Shown here in pieces: positions 48,359 through 61,234 of a DNA stretch of 64,000 nucleotides. The translations under genes and the position numbers were made by a program. Under the pieces are notes generated by a model. It worked only from the letters and a program-made list of their open reading frames with translations. It searched no databases and was not told the origin of the DNA. How positions within the stretch are numbered: the first letter of the stretch is position 1; every line of letters begins with the position of its first letter. The DNA comes from Phoronis australis (Eukaryota; Phoronida; Phoronidae), in NCBI GenBank assembly GCA_002633005.1, contig NMRA01000115.1:700622-764621 (forward strand), given 5' to 3'.

Positions 48359-48600
48359 AGGCTTGGAATTTTCCACTTTTAAGAGATTTCCTCTATTTTG
48401 GATTGAATTTCCCCTTATTTGATTTCCAGTTTCCTTTCTTGTCAGCTTTTTATCATTATTTTGGCTTTATACATGCAAAACAGTTTATTTCACGTAAATT
48501 TACAACCAAAATATTTCTATCACACAAGCCTATTTATTAGTGGAATAATACATCACCTGGAGATTTTTCCTCTTTTTTCTCATTGGTCATTCCAAGCCCT
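48359..48600 (+). mobile_element. Small MITE, family A copy 3
   Basis: Best-preserved copy, 242 bases, bounded by GGCTTGGAAT and ATTCCAAGCCC in inverted orientation. The interior matches the copies at 6668 and 12400. Confidence 0.75.
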
Positions 48601-51490
48601 GCCTTTGAAGGCCTAAATTTAGGACAAGTACATGTAGCTGAACAGCTTTACTTGCTGTTGGAATGAGTGATGATTAATGACAATTCAAATATTGAATAGT
48701 AAAACTCTCGTACTAGTAAGTTGGATCCAGCTACACTTAGAGATTTCTTCGGTGTGTCACAAAATCTGACTTCTCTGAAGGGCTAAATGCACGAACTAAA
48801 AGCAAACGTACCATATAGCCTTGTCAGAGTTAATTGAAAATCCGATTTGTGCTAGTTTTTCTGTACAGTATTGGGTTTGGCAAATGTATGCATGGTTCAA
48901 GGTTGAAACTCCCAGTCTTGCATTACTTTTAGTAAAAATACGATCCTGGTTGTCTTGGAGATACATTTTTGCATAATTACTAAATGTTCCCGTCGTTTCT
49001 ACCCCGTTTCTGTCCATGGAACAGTAGAAAGTAACTTGAGCAACCCAGCAAAATGCTGGCTTCTTGTTTCTGCATTCACTTTCATGGAGTGAACACAGTT
49101 ACTCGCTATTGCTATTGTACACAGTCTGTGTCAGTGAAAATAATTCACACATGGGAGGTTATTATGCAGACAAACTGGAAGTGTTGACATGGAAGTCATG
49201 ATTTTACAGTCAGCAGTGCTTGGAACCAAGTGGACTAAATCTATTGTTTTCATCATCAGGAACTCCTTCACAAGATTGTTTCACTCCATTTTGGAGCTGC
49301 TAATTATTAGTCATGGTTATGGCACTAAACGATGTAATGATAAAAACTGTATAAATATCTTGCTCCAACCAGCTTGTAGAGAATGCTGTGTCACAATCAA
49401 TTTCAATGACCTTGGTAAGATTTAAAATAATTTTATTTTTAATTAATAATGTCTACATAATATACAATGAAAGACAAACAGTAACAAACTCCTAAAATCA
49501 CTAATGATGTTATCACTCAAAGAAAATGTAAATTATAAATATCAGTAAAAATAAAAGAACATATTTACTTAAAATAGCTACATTTACCATACAATTGAAA
49601 CTCTTATAAAATTGCATTCTTTGTACAATTCTGTATACTCAGTCTGTTATTTCACTTTACAATTCTGCAGCACTTTCTACCAACTTATCCAGGAGCTCAA
49701 ACATTGATTACATTATATTACAATAGTTTTGGCACACAAAAACAAGCAGACAAGTTGATCTTTGTAGTTTGGCATAACTTTTGGCACAAACTTTGTCAGT
49801 ATGCATTCAAAAACGAATGTTAACTTAGTACATGCTAGCTTCTAAAACAGATAGTAAAAATAAAAATAATTACCCTTATTTTTCCTCGTGAGATCATCTG
49901 ATTTCTAAAGCTTTTTCAGACCAATACAAACTTCACATTATGTGAACTTAGTAAGATCACAGTAACCTTTATCAAATGTATCATTCAGCCAAGCTAGTCA
50001 ATAACGGCTGTTACATTTTCAAAATCTAAAAAGAAGTTGATTCTGAACATCAGGAAATACCTTTTGATCACATTACAACCAACCTTATTTATAACATTCT
50101 GTCCCTTACTTCACCTCAAGCCAACTGTCCTGTACACCAGGTGATATGGTAGCGGTGAATATCAGTTACTGGAACATTTAATGTCGCTTTCCCATGAACA
50201 CCACAATGAAGAACTCCCAATTCCTTCCCACTGACTTGCGACATTGAAGTTACCCTTTAGTTCTCTCGCTTAAACACCAGGTGGCATATTTGACTCGTAC
50301 TCTCAAACTAATGAAATCAGGAGTTAAATTAACATCTTGCACCATTGGTCATTGTTATTCTCTGTCAAATTTCTGTTCTCCAGTTCCTTTATGAGCAACT
50401 ATTGAGAGTGCGAAGACCGAATGTCTTGTTTAGTCTCGCATGATTGATGTCGCAAACAGTAGCTAAGTGGAGTCGCTTTATTCCACTATTTCGGGGAGGA
50501 GTTGCAACGGCTAATTAAGTCCATGAGTAACACTTTCCCATAGAGAAGAACTGCACAAAATGGGAATATTGGTGTTGGTGGTAAAACAATAGTAAAAACC
50601 TGAAATGGTTTGATACAATATGGTTCAATCGTAATATCAATACTCCAGTGTGCAATTTACATCAGATGTAATCTTCTGCAAGTCCACAAAAGCTGCAGTT
50701 ATCACTTGATTATCAAATTTGGACAAAGTTGGATAACCACAGCAGTGCAATTTCAGAAACAATCTGAAGTGTTGGATACTGTTTCACTATACAGTTGTTG
50801 GCAACAGTGGTTTTCCCATAAAACAACTGCATGTCTAAGTTTCTTGTTGAGTGCATTCTGGGGGTGTTGTGGACTTGATAAGTATCATTTGTGTCTTGTC
50901 AAATAATGTTTAATGTTCTCTATCAGTACCCAAAGGTCTGAAAAACATGTTGTAAACAGGTCTGTGCATTCTGGTAGTACCCAAAAAGTTACTGTTTCAC
51001 ACTGTCTGTTTCCCTTTGACTACAGACATGCTATTGTATAACGTATGGACTTTTAAGTAGTCATAATGCTACAGAATTTTTGTTTGAATGAAGCTGACAC
51101 TGTCAAAAACCTCCTAACTGTAAAGTAAATTGGTATTAAACAAATAATTTGTTGAATTTTTAAGGAGAAAACATGCATCAGCTTTTTCAAAAAAAAAACT
51201 TTGGTGGATGTTTTTAAATACCATTTCCAAGCACTGTGTTGTCATTTTCCACCTGCCATCAGCTTTACTCTACTCCCTTTGACTTTAGTTTCTTGCATCG
51301 ACCTGTCTGGCACTTGATTATCATTTAAGTCCTTCTTCGAAGCAGACCGCGGCCTTTTCTGCAAGTGTTGATCAGTGAAGCTGACTCTTTTCTTCGGTTC
51401 AGCTGAAAGAAGACGTGCTCTATGATGTTAACAAACAAAAAGCCTTTTTTGTGTACTTTGTAGAGCTTTAATGAGCTTGGGGCCACCAAG
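48601..51490. other. No gene recognised
   Basis: AT-rich spacer. A 78-residue plus-strand frame at 49189-49425 contains a Cys-containing segment (RCNDKNC, CRECC) but has no recognisable family or splice signals. Confidence 0.4.
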
Positions 51491-51495
51491 TTATC

Positions 51496-51968
51496 ATGTT
51501 AAACTGGGACATTAACTTCACAATGTGTCTCGAGATGGAAACTTTTCATTTTGTTTCCAGACCATACAAAAGGCAACTTTCTGAAGCGTTGATAAGCAAT
51601 GGCACATACAGTATAAATAGCCACGCCCTGAATTCATTTTTCCTTTATTGCGGAGGTCGAAAACGCATTACACGACCAACATTTGTCAAGTACAACAACA
51701 TCATGTCCCACTCGGCTCGTCCAACTCTTGGGGTCGTCATTGCAGCTCACTGCATAACTGCACAATAATCACATAGATTTCGTGGCATGACAAACAAATA
51801 GTTATGAGCACTGAAGCAGAGGGCAACATGGAGACAAGAGCTCCAGTTGTGCATGGCATTGAGAGTATAAATACCAAGTAGTTCGGGATGTGGCTATTAT
51901 CTGATCTCATTCTAATGTTCTGAAGATGCAAGAATCTCATTCAAGTCGGCGAAATATCGACAAGGCAT
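51496..51968 (+). mobile_element. Possible 3' end of a Penelope-like or related retroelement
   Basis: A 90-residue frame has SRPYKRQLSEALISNGT, similar to the ...R..RE.L.I... segment in the endonuclease tail of Penelope-like elements. About 140 bases after the stop comes CTGAAGATGCAAGAATCTC and then GTCGGCGAAATATCG, reminiscent of the closing non-coding part of such elements. Both signals are weak. The element is at best a fragment. Confidence 0.3.
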
Positions 51969-52275
51969 TACAAGTGAGGCGTGTGATTACATTTCTAGCT
52001 TTTTGTGAGTCTTCGTGGGTCTGTTAAATGCAACCCAGAGGACCACTCCAAGAAACAGACTTAAGTTTATTTGTACTTAAGTCTAAGATTTGTCGTAATT
52101 TCCAAACTACAAATCTTCCACATCAGGTATGGTAGTCAAAATTAAGGCAAAACTTATTATATATCAAAAACTTCAGTCAAACTTAAGACCAAAGACAAAC
52201 TTTTATCGTTTACCTTAAAATTTACTAAAATTTAAGATTTGTTTTAATTAACAGATACTAGGTGACATTCAAAAT

Positions 52276-55200
52276 TTACAACAGATGCTGACCTCTAGGA
52301 GGAGTTTGGTTCCCTGGAACCACGATAAACTTGTCCTCATTTTCATCGATGGGCATCTCTGAAGTTTTCTTGTCTCCAAACTTCTTGTCAATAAGTTTCC
52401 TCTCCAAATTTTTCTGAGATTTCCTGGAAATACGTGACGTGGATGGATTACATGCAAGAAGTGAAAAGTAAAAACCAGGCAATATTTGTCAATTCTTTTG
52501 AGAAGTTTGGAAATTTCACAAAACAGCAAATTGTTTTATTTACCCACTTATACCAGTGCTGATAAAGACTTGTCTTAATTAATTAAGAGTTATATTCATT
52601 TGTTGTTATTATAGTAGAATGGCTTTTATTGAAAATCTTTAAATGTTCAAAATTTGGGCAAAAAGTAACCAACCAATTCAGACCAAAGTACATTTGCAAT
52701 CTAAATAGTTCTGTGCAGAGGAGATAATGATCTCCAAAATCAGGTCAACATTTCTCGTTCAATTTTAACATTTTTCATCAAAATCAGATTCGACAATTTC
52801 TGATAAATAAGCCAAGAATGATTAATATTTGAGCAATAACTACTAATTAAACAACATATTTGTGCCAAACTACACTCAATGTCCACACTGAATGATGCAG
52901 GCTATGTGAGCCCACAAGGCAGTACATCATTAGTGCAAAAGTCACCTATATTTTCGTTTTCACATTAACAAGTCTTCTATGAATACAACTGCACTTTGTT
53001 TAGCATAGAATATGTTAAAATAGCATTGTCGTTTAGTTCCTGTTACACATTAGCGTAGTCGAAAACATCATTTGTAACAAGATGATGATTTACTGTAAGA
53101 TAAATCATGCGATACCCTGAAAGCTTACTTTGCTTTAGAGTCATCAATCTTGGGGGGTGCTTTTGGCTTCTCATCACCTTGACCATTGATCACGCTGCCA
53201 TCTATTGACCCTGAAATGAAAAATACAAGAAAATGAAGGTTTAACTCGCTCAATGCCAAACATGCCATTCGGCAACTAATCCATCCACTGCCAAATGCAA
53301 TAATTGGAGAGTCAGTTAATTCTTAATGTCATGGGACATTTCTGCAGCTTAACGGCATCTTCAGACCGCAGGATGACAGTTTTACCAAATCCCGAACCAA
53401 ATTCAACATTTTTGATTTTTTCACATTCTTGGAGAATTTCTTCTTTTTTCTAACCTGTCAAATTAAGATTGAGACAATGTCTTATTCTGATTCAAAATCG
53501 GAGTTAGAAATGTCAGATGAAGAACTTATTACCAAAACCCTCTTCTGCTTCATCTTCCACCACCAACATGTTAGAAATTGAACCTAGTTTTCTAAGTTTC
53601 CTCAAAATTTAGTTGACACTGGGAATTATAATTCTAAAACACTTGACAAAGAAGGAGTTTATACCATAAGCAGTTCAAGGAAATGAAGGACCTAGTGTAA
53701 CATAAGGCACAAAAGCTGAGCAGTTCACAATTATTTGATTGTCAACAACACAATTTAACAAAATGCAGAACCAAATAAAATTTTAACGAATATGTTTAGT
53801 ATATCAATTTCAATAAACCATAGAAGCGTAGCTGTGTTTGGAAACAAGAACTTCTGGAACGCGGTCTTCTCCCACCTTGAAAATACATTATACTTTTTAC
53901 TGAAGTTTAATTAGTAACATACCATGTAATAGCTTAATACGCATGACTAGGAGCAATACTCAAGGAATGCCAAAGGAATTGTCCATGTGAACTATCAAGA
54001 GTTACTGAATGCTATCAAAGTGACCACCAGTTTTAATTGTGATTTTCATTTCAACAAAAACAAAACCCTTTCTTGTTCTTGTGCACATCCTAAATAAAAC
54101 TGGATATTTTTGTGTGTTTTGGTCTTTTCTTAGTACATAATAGTTAGTGCCATAAATGAATACCTGTTAAGGAATACCATTTTGTCACAAATGTGTCAAG
54201 CTTTACTCACAAAATATTATAAATGAGCTTGTCAGTTTTACTCAAATGTTTAAAACGAAAATTGGTACAGCATCACAATTAGTGGCTTGGACCCAAGTAC
54301 GTTATGCATATACATGTAGAAAAACCATGTGATATCCACTGTCAGTTAAACACTTACCAGCATCAGAGAGTGAGCTGAATGTGGACACATCAGTATTACT
54401 AATGATGTTATCTCTGTCGAGTGCAGCCACATATTTTGAGTATGTCCACGCAATCTTGTCGTCATTTCCTTCCTCTGAAACCTCGTCATCTAACAAGCTG
54501 GAGAAAGGATCGTGGAAGGCATCATGGTCACTATCTAAAGGAAGACCAAGTTTTCTTCGCCGCGCCGCTTCCTGTGATGAAAAAATATGCAACATACCAG
54601 TTGTAAGAGAGGCAGGTTTTTGAGTAATTGTTCTTATAACTTAAACGTAACAACTGTGGTGGGATAACGTGCCAACTGTTATTCTTTGGTGTAACATATA
54701 GTAATGTTACACCAAAAATAAAACACATTACCACAACATGTTCTCGAGTGCACTGAATGAAGGGAATTGTTGCAACATATACTCCCCAGTCTCAGGTAAT
54801 TAATCAGAGCAAACGCTTTAGAACATCAGTGGCCAGTTGTATGAAACAGTCCCAAACAGGGAATTTTATCTTTATTATGAGCTCTTCTTTGACTAATGGC
54901 ATTTTCTAATAATATAGCTAAAAACTGAGCCCTTAATTCAATCAAAACAGTTAGGGACTTAGTCCTTTAATTGGGGGCGTTGCATGAAAATATCCCTACT
55001 TATTTTTAGTAATATTTAGAATTCAATCTAGAGTTCACTCTCCATTTGTACAAAAGCCAAAAATTGGCACAGCAATGATACTCAAACAGCATAAGAAAGG
55101 ACAATCACTTTTCACAAGCCCACAAATACGCATTTGGGACTGTTTCATGCAACCGGCCACTGAGCTCCAGAGAAACCATAAGTGTAATCCTGCATACCTC

Positions 55201-55575
55201 TATGGCAGCTAGGAATATGTCAGCAAAGTTCTTCATTAATGGATGTTTTAAATGAAATGGTCAAATTGTTAGGATTTACATGTTAAGTTGTGTTATCAAA
55301 GGCTAAGTCAGCATTTACAGTGACAACGAATCATGGGGTTTCAAGACAAAACGTTTGTCAGTAATTACTGTTATCTGGAATCCCCAACTGAGAGCAACTT
55401 TATTTAATTACAGCATCAAGCCATCAAAACCTTTTTGAGTCTTGTGTGGATTAGTGAGACGCTGTCAAATTTATATTAATCAAATTCCATTCCCTTCCAG
55501 TTTTTCAATTTTCAAATTAAAAAGCAACCTTGCATTTCTTGTTTTTGACAAATGACAACATACTCCAAAAATCAC

Positions 55576-55612
<37 letters not shown>

Positions 55613-58600
55613 TAATTATATATATCACTACCAAGTGCTCCATGTAACAGCAGTTAGAATCGAACATGAAGCTGTGACCAGGTTCTAGGCCGATGTTTAC
55701 CCCGTTCCTACCAACAATGGAACCTTACGCTGGGCGTAAGACCTCGACCTATTTTGTGACCAATGTTTTTTTTTGTTGAAAGCACTTTATAAAACAGCAA
55801 CACTGCAGGTATACAGGAACTACTTTCCTTGATATACTTATACCCATTATAAATATTTAGAAGTTGTAAGGATATTCACCCTTTCCGCCTTCTCTTCTTC
55901 TTTCTTCAAGCGAGCATTCTCTTTTTGCCGAACCCGAGCACGCTGGCGTTCAATTGTTGGCATAATAGCTTCATCAGCCATGTTGGCTCTGTACTCACAA
56001 AAATCGTTCCATTGGTTGAACAGGATTCTGAAAACTGTGAGCTGCAACAACAACAAAATAATTACAAGTTACCTGCCTAAATCAGTCCGTCATTCAGGAT
56101 TAGATTCAAGATTCATGCTCACAAGGTCAAGGTTGTTGCAGAAAACTTTTTATTCAGATCAGCCTAAGAAGTCTTTCCTTTTTCAATAACACATATTTTG
56201 TAAGTGCAAACACACCTCAACTTTTAGCAAACATGATTGGATGATGAAACTAGGTCAAACATAAAACACATCATAAGGTAATATCAGAATGTAAAACTGT
56301 CAAGCACACAAAGCCCACAAGACATTCAGAACCCTGAAAAGAGGGTGACTTTAGAATTCTCAAAAAATAGCTTAAAACAAGAAATTGGCAAGAATTCCTT
56401 CGACGAATTTAATGTTTTTAAGAAACTAATTAAAAGTATATGATTCAAGAAATTCTCAGTAGTGCAATATTTCTGGAAAACTCATCCTGTCCTATGAGCA
56501 CAATCAACATTTTACAGCTTTAAGAACATGTTGTCAACACTTTTATTTTTTACTTCAGGTAAAAAACTTAGTTGGTTCTGGTCTCTACCCAGACTCATTT
56601 TAAGACCTGCTTTCATCAAATGAAAAGACCTGTCTGCATTAATTTCAGCCAAGGTCTCATGTACTTTTCAAAACCTACACAAAGGCATGTTAGCATGGGT
56701 AAACAAGGTTTGAAACACCATGATATTCTAAGCGATGAGCAAAAGCAAATCGTTCATCATCTTTGATCATTTTGGGTGTTTTTCTTTTGAAAAAGTGAGC
56801 AATTAAAAAAGTCCATACAACGGATTCAATATTATCAAAAGAACTACAGATCAGAACAAAGTTTGCTTTTTTTGGCCATGTGTGATAAGTAACATGTGAG
56901 CTCCATCATTTATAATACTTGAATGTGTGATGAGTAACATGTGTTCTCCATCATTTACTTGAATGTGCGATAAGTTATTGTGTTCTCCATCATTTATTTA
57001 ATATGTGTTAAGTAACATGTGATCTCCATCATTTACTTGATGTGTGATAAGTAACATGTGATCTCCAATGTGTGATAAGTAACATGTGATCTCCAATGTG
57101 TGATAAGTAACATGTGATCTCCAATGTGTGATAAGTAACATGTGATCTCCAATGTGTGATAAGTAACATGTGATCTCCAATGTGTGATAAGTAACGTGTG
57201 TTCTTCATCATGTACTTATGTGATAAGTAAAAATTGTGGTCTCCATCATTTACTTGATGTGAAATAAGTAACAGGACTTGTGAACTCCATTATTTACTAC
57301 TAAGTGTAATAAGTAACATGACTTGTGATCTCCATCATTTTACTCTACCTGGGCATCTCTAAACATATAAGGCCCAAGTTCTCTCCGCCTCTCAATAATA
57401 GTCTCGGCTTGCTCCGGAGCGATGTCAATCTGAAGGGAGGGTGGGATCTGGCTATCGATAAAGCAGTTAATGATTGCCATGATCTTTTGACGTACAAGTT
57501 CATCATCACTGTGGTTGTGGTACATTTCCTGAAAAAATATATTGTATATGATAGTATTGACTATATTTACAAGACATGCAGNCAATGTGTGATAAGTAAC
57601 ATGTGTTCTCAAATGTGTGATAAGTAATATGTGTTCTTCATCATTTACTTATGTGATAAGTAAAAATTGTGGTCTCCATCATTTACTTGATGTGAAATAA
57701 GTAACAGGACTTGTGAACTCCATTATTTACTACTAAGTGTGATAAGTAACATGACTTGTGATCTCCATCATTTTACTCTACCTGGGCATCTCTAAACATA
57801 TAAGGCCCAAGTTCTCTCCGCCTCTCAATAATAGTCTCGGCTTGCTCCGGAGCGATGTCAATCTGAAGGGAGGGTGGGATCTGGCTATCGATAAAGCAGT
57901 TAATGATTGCCATGATCTTTTGACGTACAAGTTCATCATCACTGTGGTTGTGGTACATTTCCTGAAAAAATATATTGTATATGATAGTATTGACTATATT
58001 TACAAGACATGCAGCTCAGATGGTTGACTTTTACAACCAATCTCCCTTTGACAGGGTGCCTTTTCCGACAAAAAGTCAATAGGAAAGGGACCTTATTGGT
58101 TTCTTTAACATTAAAAGGGTTCATTTTAGCAGTTTAGAACTTTGTAAGTTTTTTTTAAATTACACAAATCTACAGAAGGATTTTTAATATTGCCTATATT
58201 TTTATTATGACATTTCTGGTTCTGCTGTATCAGGTTTAAGAGTTCAAAAATTCCAAGATGCATTTTTGGAACAATACCCAACAAAACAGATTTTTTTCAT
58301 GGATGGCTTCTCATGAATGTGACCCCTTATACCAAGTCCCTCTGGAAATGGACAGGTATTCTAATTTCCCAGCAGCAATCCCGCCCCAAAACTAAGACAG
58401 AATCGTCGAGTAACCCAACCTTAATTTATCAGCTCTCAAAAACGAGGGTGTAAATAAAAGTCAAGCTCTTGTTAAGAAGTGATACGGTATTCAATCTGAT
58501 TTTTTCAGTAATACTGGAGTGATTTGCAAGCAAAATAAAATGCAGTTTAACAACCATATAAGAAAAGACCTTACTCAAGTCAACTCCATTCAGCTGTTTT

Positions 58601-59323
58601 GACTGATTCAACAATAGAACAAATCCACTTTATGACATCTTGAGAATTCCCGAAATGAACAAAAATGTCCAAAAACAAAATCACATGTGATTTTTTACTG
58701 TTTAAGGCTCCTGGCTCAGAGCACATGCACAGAGTGTCCCAAAACTTGATAACCAAAGTATTCAAAAAAACTGCCACAGTTGACTTTTGTTGCAGAGAGT
58801 TGGAATTTTGGCAAGAAACCCACTGTGCAGTTCAGATGTGCAAAGTGGAAAACGATTAGTGGATGTTAAGTGCGATTTGAATATAGGATACGCAGTAGCT
58901 CAATGAAATTCCTTATTCATGAAGCATGCGAAGGTATGTAGGAGTTGCATTTTTTCCAACTTTTTTACCAGCAAAAGAAACTCAGGGATTCAAGGAGCAC
59001 AACAAACCATTAGTTCTTCCTACATTCTCTGGTATTCCCATTTCAAAGTATTTTTGACCGTTTTGGGTCATCTTGTACATTGTAGAATCACATATCTGTA
59101 CACGCAGCTAAGTTCTTGTGGAGCGGCAAAATAAAAGGATAATGAATTGCACTGTATTTACCTTGTATCTCTGCACCTCTTGCCAGAACAAGACGTCATT
59201 TTCCAGAGAATCGCCCTTGATGGAGACAAACCTTCGAAACTGGAACGAAGTGATTGGATTCTGCAGACCCCTTCTAAACTGGATGATGTCACGCGAGGAT
59301 GATACAAACTTGCTCTCCAACAT
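52276..59323 (-). CDS. RGS22: RGS22-like protein, C-terminal exons (RGS domain and tail)
   Basis: Six minus-strand exons join in phase: 59323-59162, 57528-57349 (repeated exactly at 57961-57782), 56041-55880, 54571-54358, 53210-53129 and 52423-52276 (stop). All have AG/GT borders. The first holds ITSFQFRRFVSIKG and LENDVLFWQEVQRYK, a classic RGS helix block. The second continues with IINCFIDSQIPPSLQIDI, EQAETIIERR and ELGPYMFRDAQ. The third has VFRILFNQWNDFCEYRAN, closing the domain. Next come a charged helix (QKENARLKKEEEKAER) and an acidic and then Lys-rich tail ending in NQTPPRGQHLL. Sequence and exon order resemble vertebrate RGS22, a multi-RGS protein noted in testis and airway epithelium; RGS domains bind G-protein alpha subunits. 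Earlier exons lie to the right. Possible poly(A) signal at 52071-52066. Confidence 0.85.
54685..54716. other. Perfect 13-bp hairpin in RGS22-like intron
   Basis: TTTGGTGTAACAT, a six-base loop, then ATGTTACACCAAA. The stem is perfect and lies 114 bases upstream of the 54571 acceptor in transcription order. It is too short for a microRNA precursor. It may be a tiny fold-back or chance. Confidence 0.5.
55576..55612. repeat. GCGCATGCGC palindrome followed by (CA)n
   Basis: The ten-base palindrome equals the NRF1 core site and runs into a CA microsatellite at 55587-55612. The stretch is alternating purine-pyrimidine. In an intron; probably only a simple repeat. Confidence 0.8.
56877..57345. repeat. 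28-bp minisatellite with longer flanking units
   Basis: Near-identical 28-base units start at 57041, 57069, 57097, 57125, 57153 and 57181, each TGTGTGATAAGTAACATGTG plus ATCTCCAA. Longer related units containing CTCCATCATTTACTTGA flank them on both sides. The array abuts the RGS22-like exon at 57349 and continues after the N at 57582. Confidence 0.9.
57583..58015. repeat. Second copy of minisatellite end plus RGS22-like exon
   Basis: After the single N at 57582 the sequence repeats about 57178-57581, including an identical 180-base exon (57782-57961) and its splice sites, and then runs on into new sequence. This is what an unmerged overlap of two contigs would give. Confidence 0.9.
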
Positions 59324-60932
59324 CTAAAAACACGATTAAAGTACAATGAGTACCAGCATATCGTGAGGAAAAGTACAGCGAGTACCAGCATATTGTGAGC
59401 ACATCATATGGAGAGCCTTTTCCAGCTGCAGGTTATTGCTAGAGGACCGTGAGTGCCGTAAGTTATTACTGTGATCAGTGTTACATAAAGCTGTTGCTAC
59501 AGATTGTTGTCTTTTTGCCTTAAGTTGGCATTTTACAAAACCTGAAAGATTTTCATCACAGTTTCAACACACACGTTGACATTAAATTCAGTTACAGAAA
59601 CCAAATATGATATTGAGCTGCTCAACGGTCACTTTTGAGCTTACTAATCATGGTACAATCCACACCAAACAACATAAATGAGTAAACAAAACAATAAAAT
59701 GTTAATATATTTTCGCTTCCTTGACAATAACGAAATGTTCTTAGAAGAAAACAAACTGAACTGAAACAAATACAAAAACAGCAAAAACGATGGAACACCA
59801 ACAAGCAACAGTTCGGCAGCAGCAAAAGTATTAACAAACATGGCAGCAAATCATCACCGCGCCATAAGGATCAATGACCTTAGGTTTCATGCTACTACTA
59901 CGAGTACGTCTTCTGTCCTTGGATACACTGGGTTGTCTCACTATCTACAATACCAAATTTATACCTCCTACTTAATGTGTTTTGGAATCCTGACAACTAT
60001 AACTTTCAATTTAACTGGCAACACAATATGGTGAAAAATGAAATTTTAAGCGCAGTTCGTATTTCAAAATTCTAAGCTAAATCAGATATTTAGAGAGCTG
60101 CACCCATTGGGAGATTGGCGTGCACAAAAAACATTAAACATTGTTTGAAAATTGGCAAAAGAGCATAGATAATACAGAACCCTAGAAAATTTTCTATAAT
60201 TATTTGGATAACTTCGGAATGTTGTATCGCAAAAATAATCAGATAAGGTAACATATCACCAATTTAGGATGCAATATGGAAGACCAAGTGAAATTTCATA
60301 CATTCTCATTTTTATAAAGCATATGTAGCACCAAATCAATGCTTTTCCATGCTCAAATTCTGTAACCATGGCAAACAACAAACAATATTTTGAAAGTTGA
60401 TGGACATTCACAGCAGTGTTACAAGCCTTTGAGAAAGGAAAATGGGCAAATTTGACTCGTTGTTTTTCACGGACTTTACTGCACTGTGCTTTATACACTG
60501 TTCTCTAAAACATCTGGAATCGTTTTTAAAATGTTCCACCAGAGGACCTAAAAATAGGGACTTTTTTAAGAAAAATCATAATTTAAAACATGCGTTTTTG
60601 AAACTTCGGTCACGTTTATACCTAGTGTTTGGCTGGTGAACACTGAATGTGCCTTTCATTTTAATTTACTATTTTTTACCATAACGACAAGTCATTATCA
60701 CATGACCCAATCAATGGCAGACTCAGGTATTAAGCCAAAATTCAAATTTTACAGGTTTGCTACTTTCAAGAAATATATAGTAATTTTGCCAACACATATT
60801 CTATATTTTGGTAGAGGCCATAAATAGCCGCAAAGATTCCTTTGGTCCATATTTGAAGTGTCTTTACCCATTCCAAAACAAAGTAGCTGTGTGTGTCAAA
60901 TGGTACAAAACTGCGTAAATAGTCTTCATACA

Positions 60933-60952
60933 GCTGGCTGGCTGGCTGGCTA
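60933..60952. repeat. (GCTG)n tetranucleotide repeat
   Basis: About five units of GCTG in an RGS22-like intron or upstream DNA. Confidence 0.8.
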
Positions 60953-60984
60953 GTAATGGCTGCACACATTTGGGGATTTTGATA

Positions 60985-61234
60985 CATTATTGTTATTATG
61001 ATTACTATTATTATTATTGCAATTACTATCTAATTGATATCGTTATTATTATGGAGTTATAAACCAGAACTTTGGGGTGAATCAACCACAATGTTAACAT
61101 CTACTAAGGGTACTAGTAATGCTGTTTAACCTGTTGTTTCATAATTGTTTCTTGAACTTGTAATTACCTCAACAAGATTTGAACCCAGTCTCCCATTTCG
61201 CAAGCCTCAACTTAACCACTGCGCCACCAGCACA
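60985..61234 (-). mobile_element. tRNA-derived SINE
   Basis: On the minus strand the 5' head has a pol III A box TGGCGCAGTGG (61226-61216) and B box GGTTCAAATCT (61185-61175) at tRNA-like spacing. A body of about 120 bases follows, and the element ends in an ATA/ATT-rich simple repeat (about 61045-60985). This head-body-microsatellite layout is typical of tRNA-derived SINEs. The acceptor stem does not pair, so it is not an intact tRNA gene. Confidence 0.65.

Noticed and set aside
55576-55585. NRF1 binding site GCGCATGCGC
   Set aside because: It lies in an intron at the edge of a CA microsatellite and is more simply part of an alternating purine-pyrimidine repeat.
56998-57211. CRISPR-like regular 28-base repeats, and open frames reading them
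   Set aside because: The units are contiguous with no spacers, and this is animal DNA; it is a minisatellite. The frames follow from the repeat unit.
57782-57961. Genuine second RGS22-like exon
   Set aside because: It is identical to 57349-57528, follows a single N, and would duplicate RGS helices; assembly overlap is the simpler reading.
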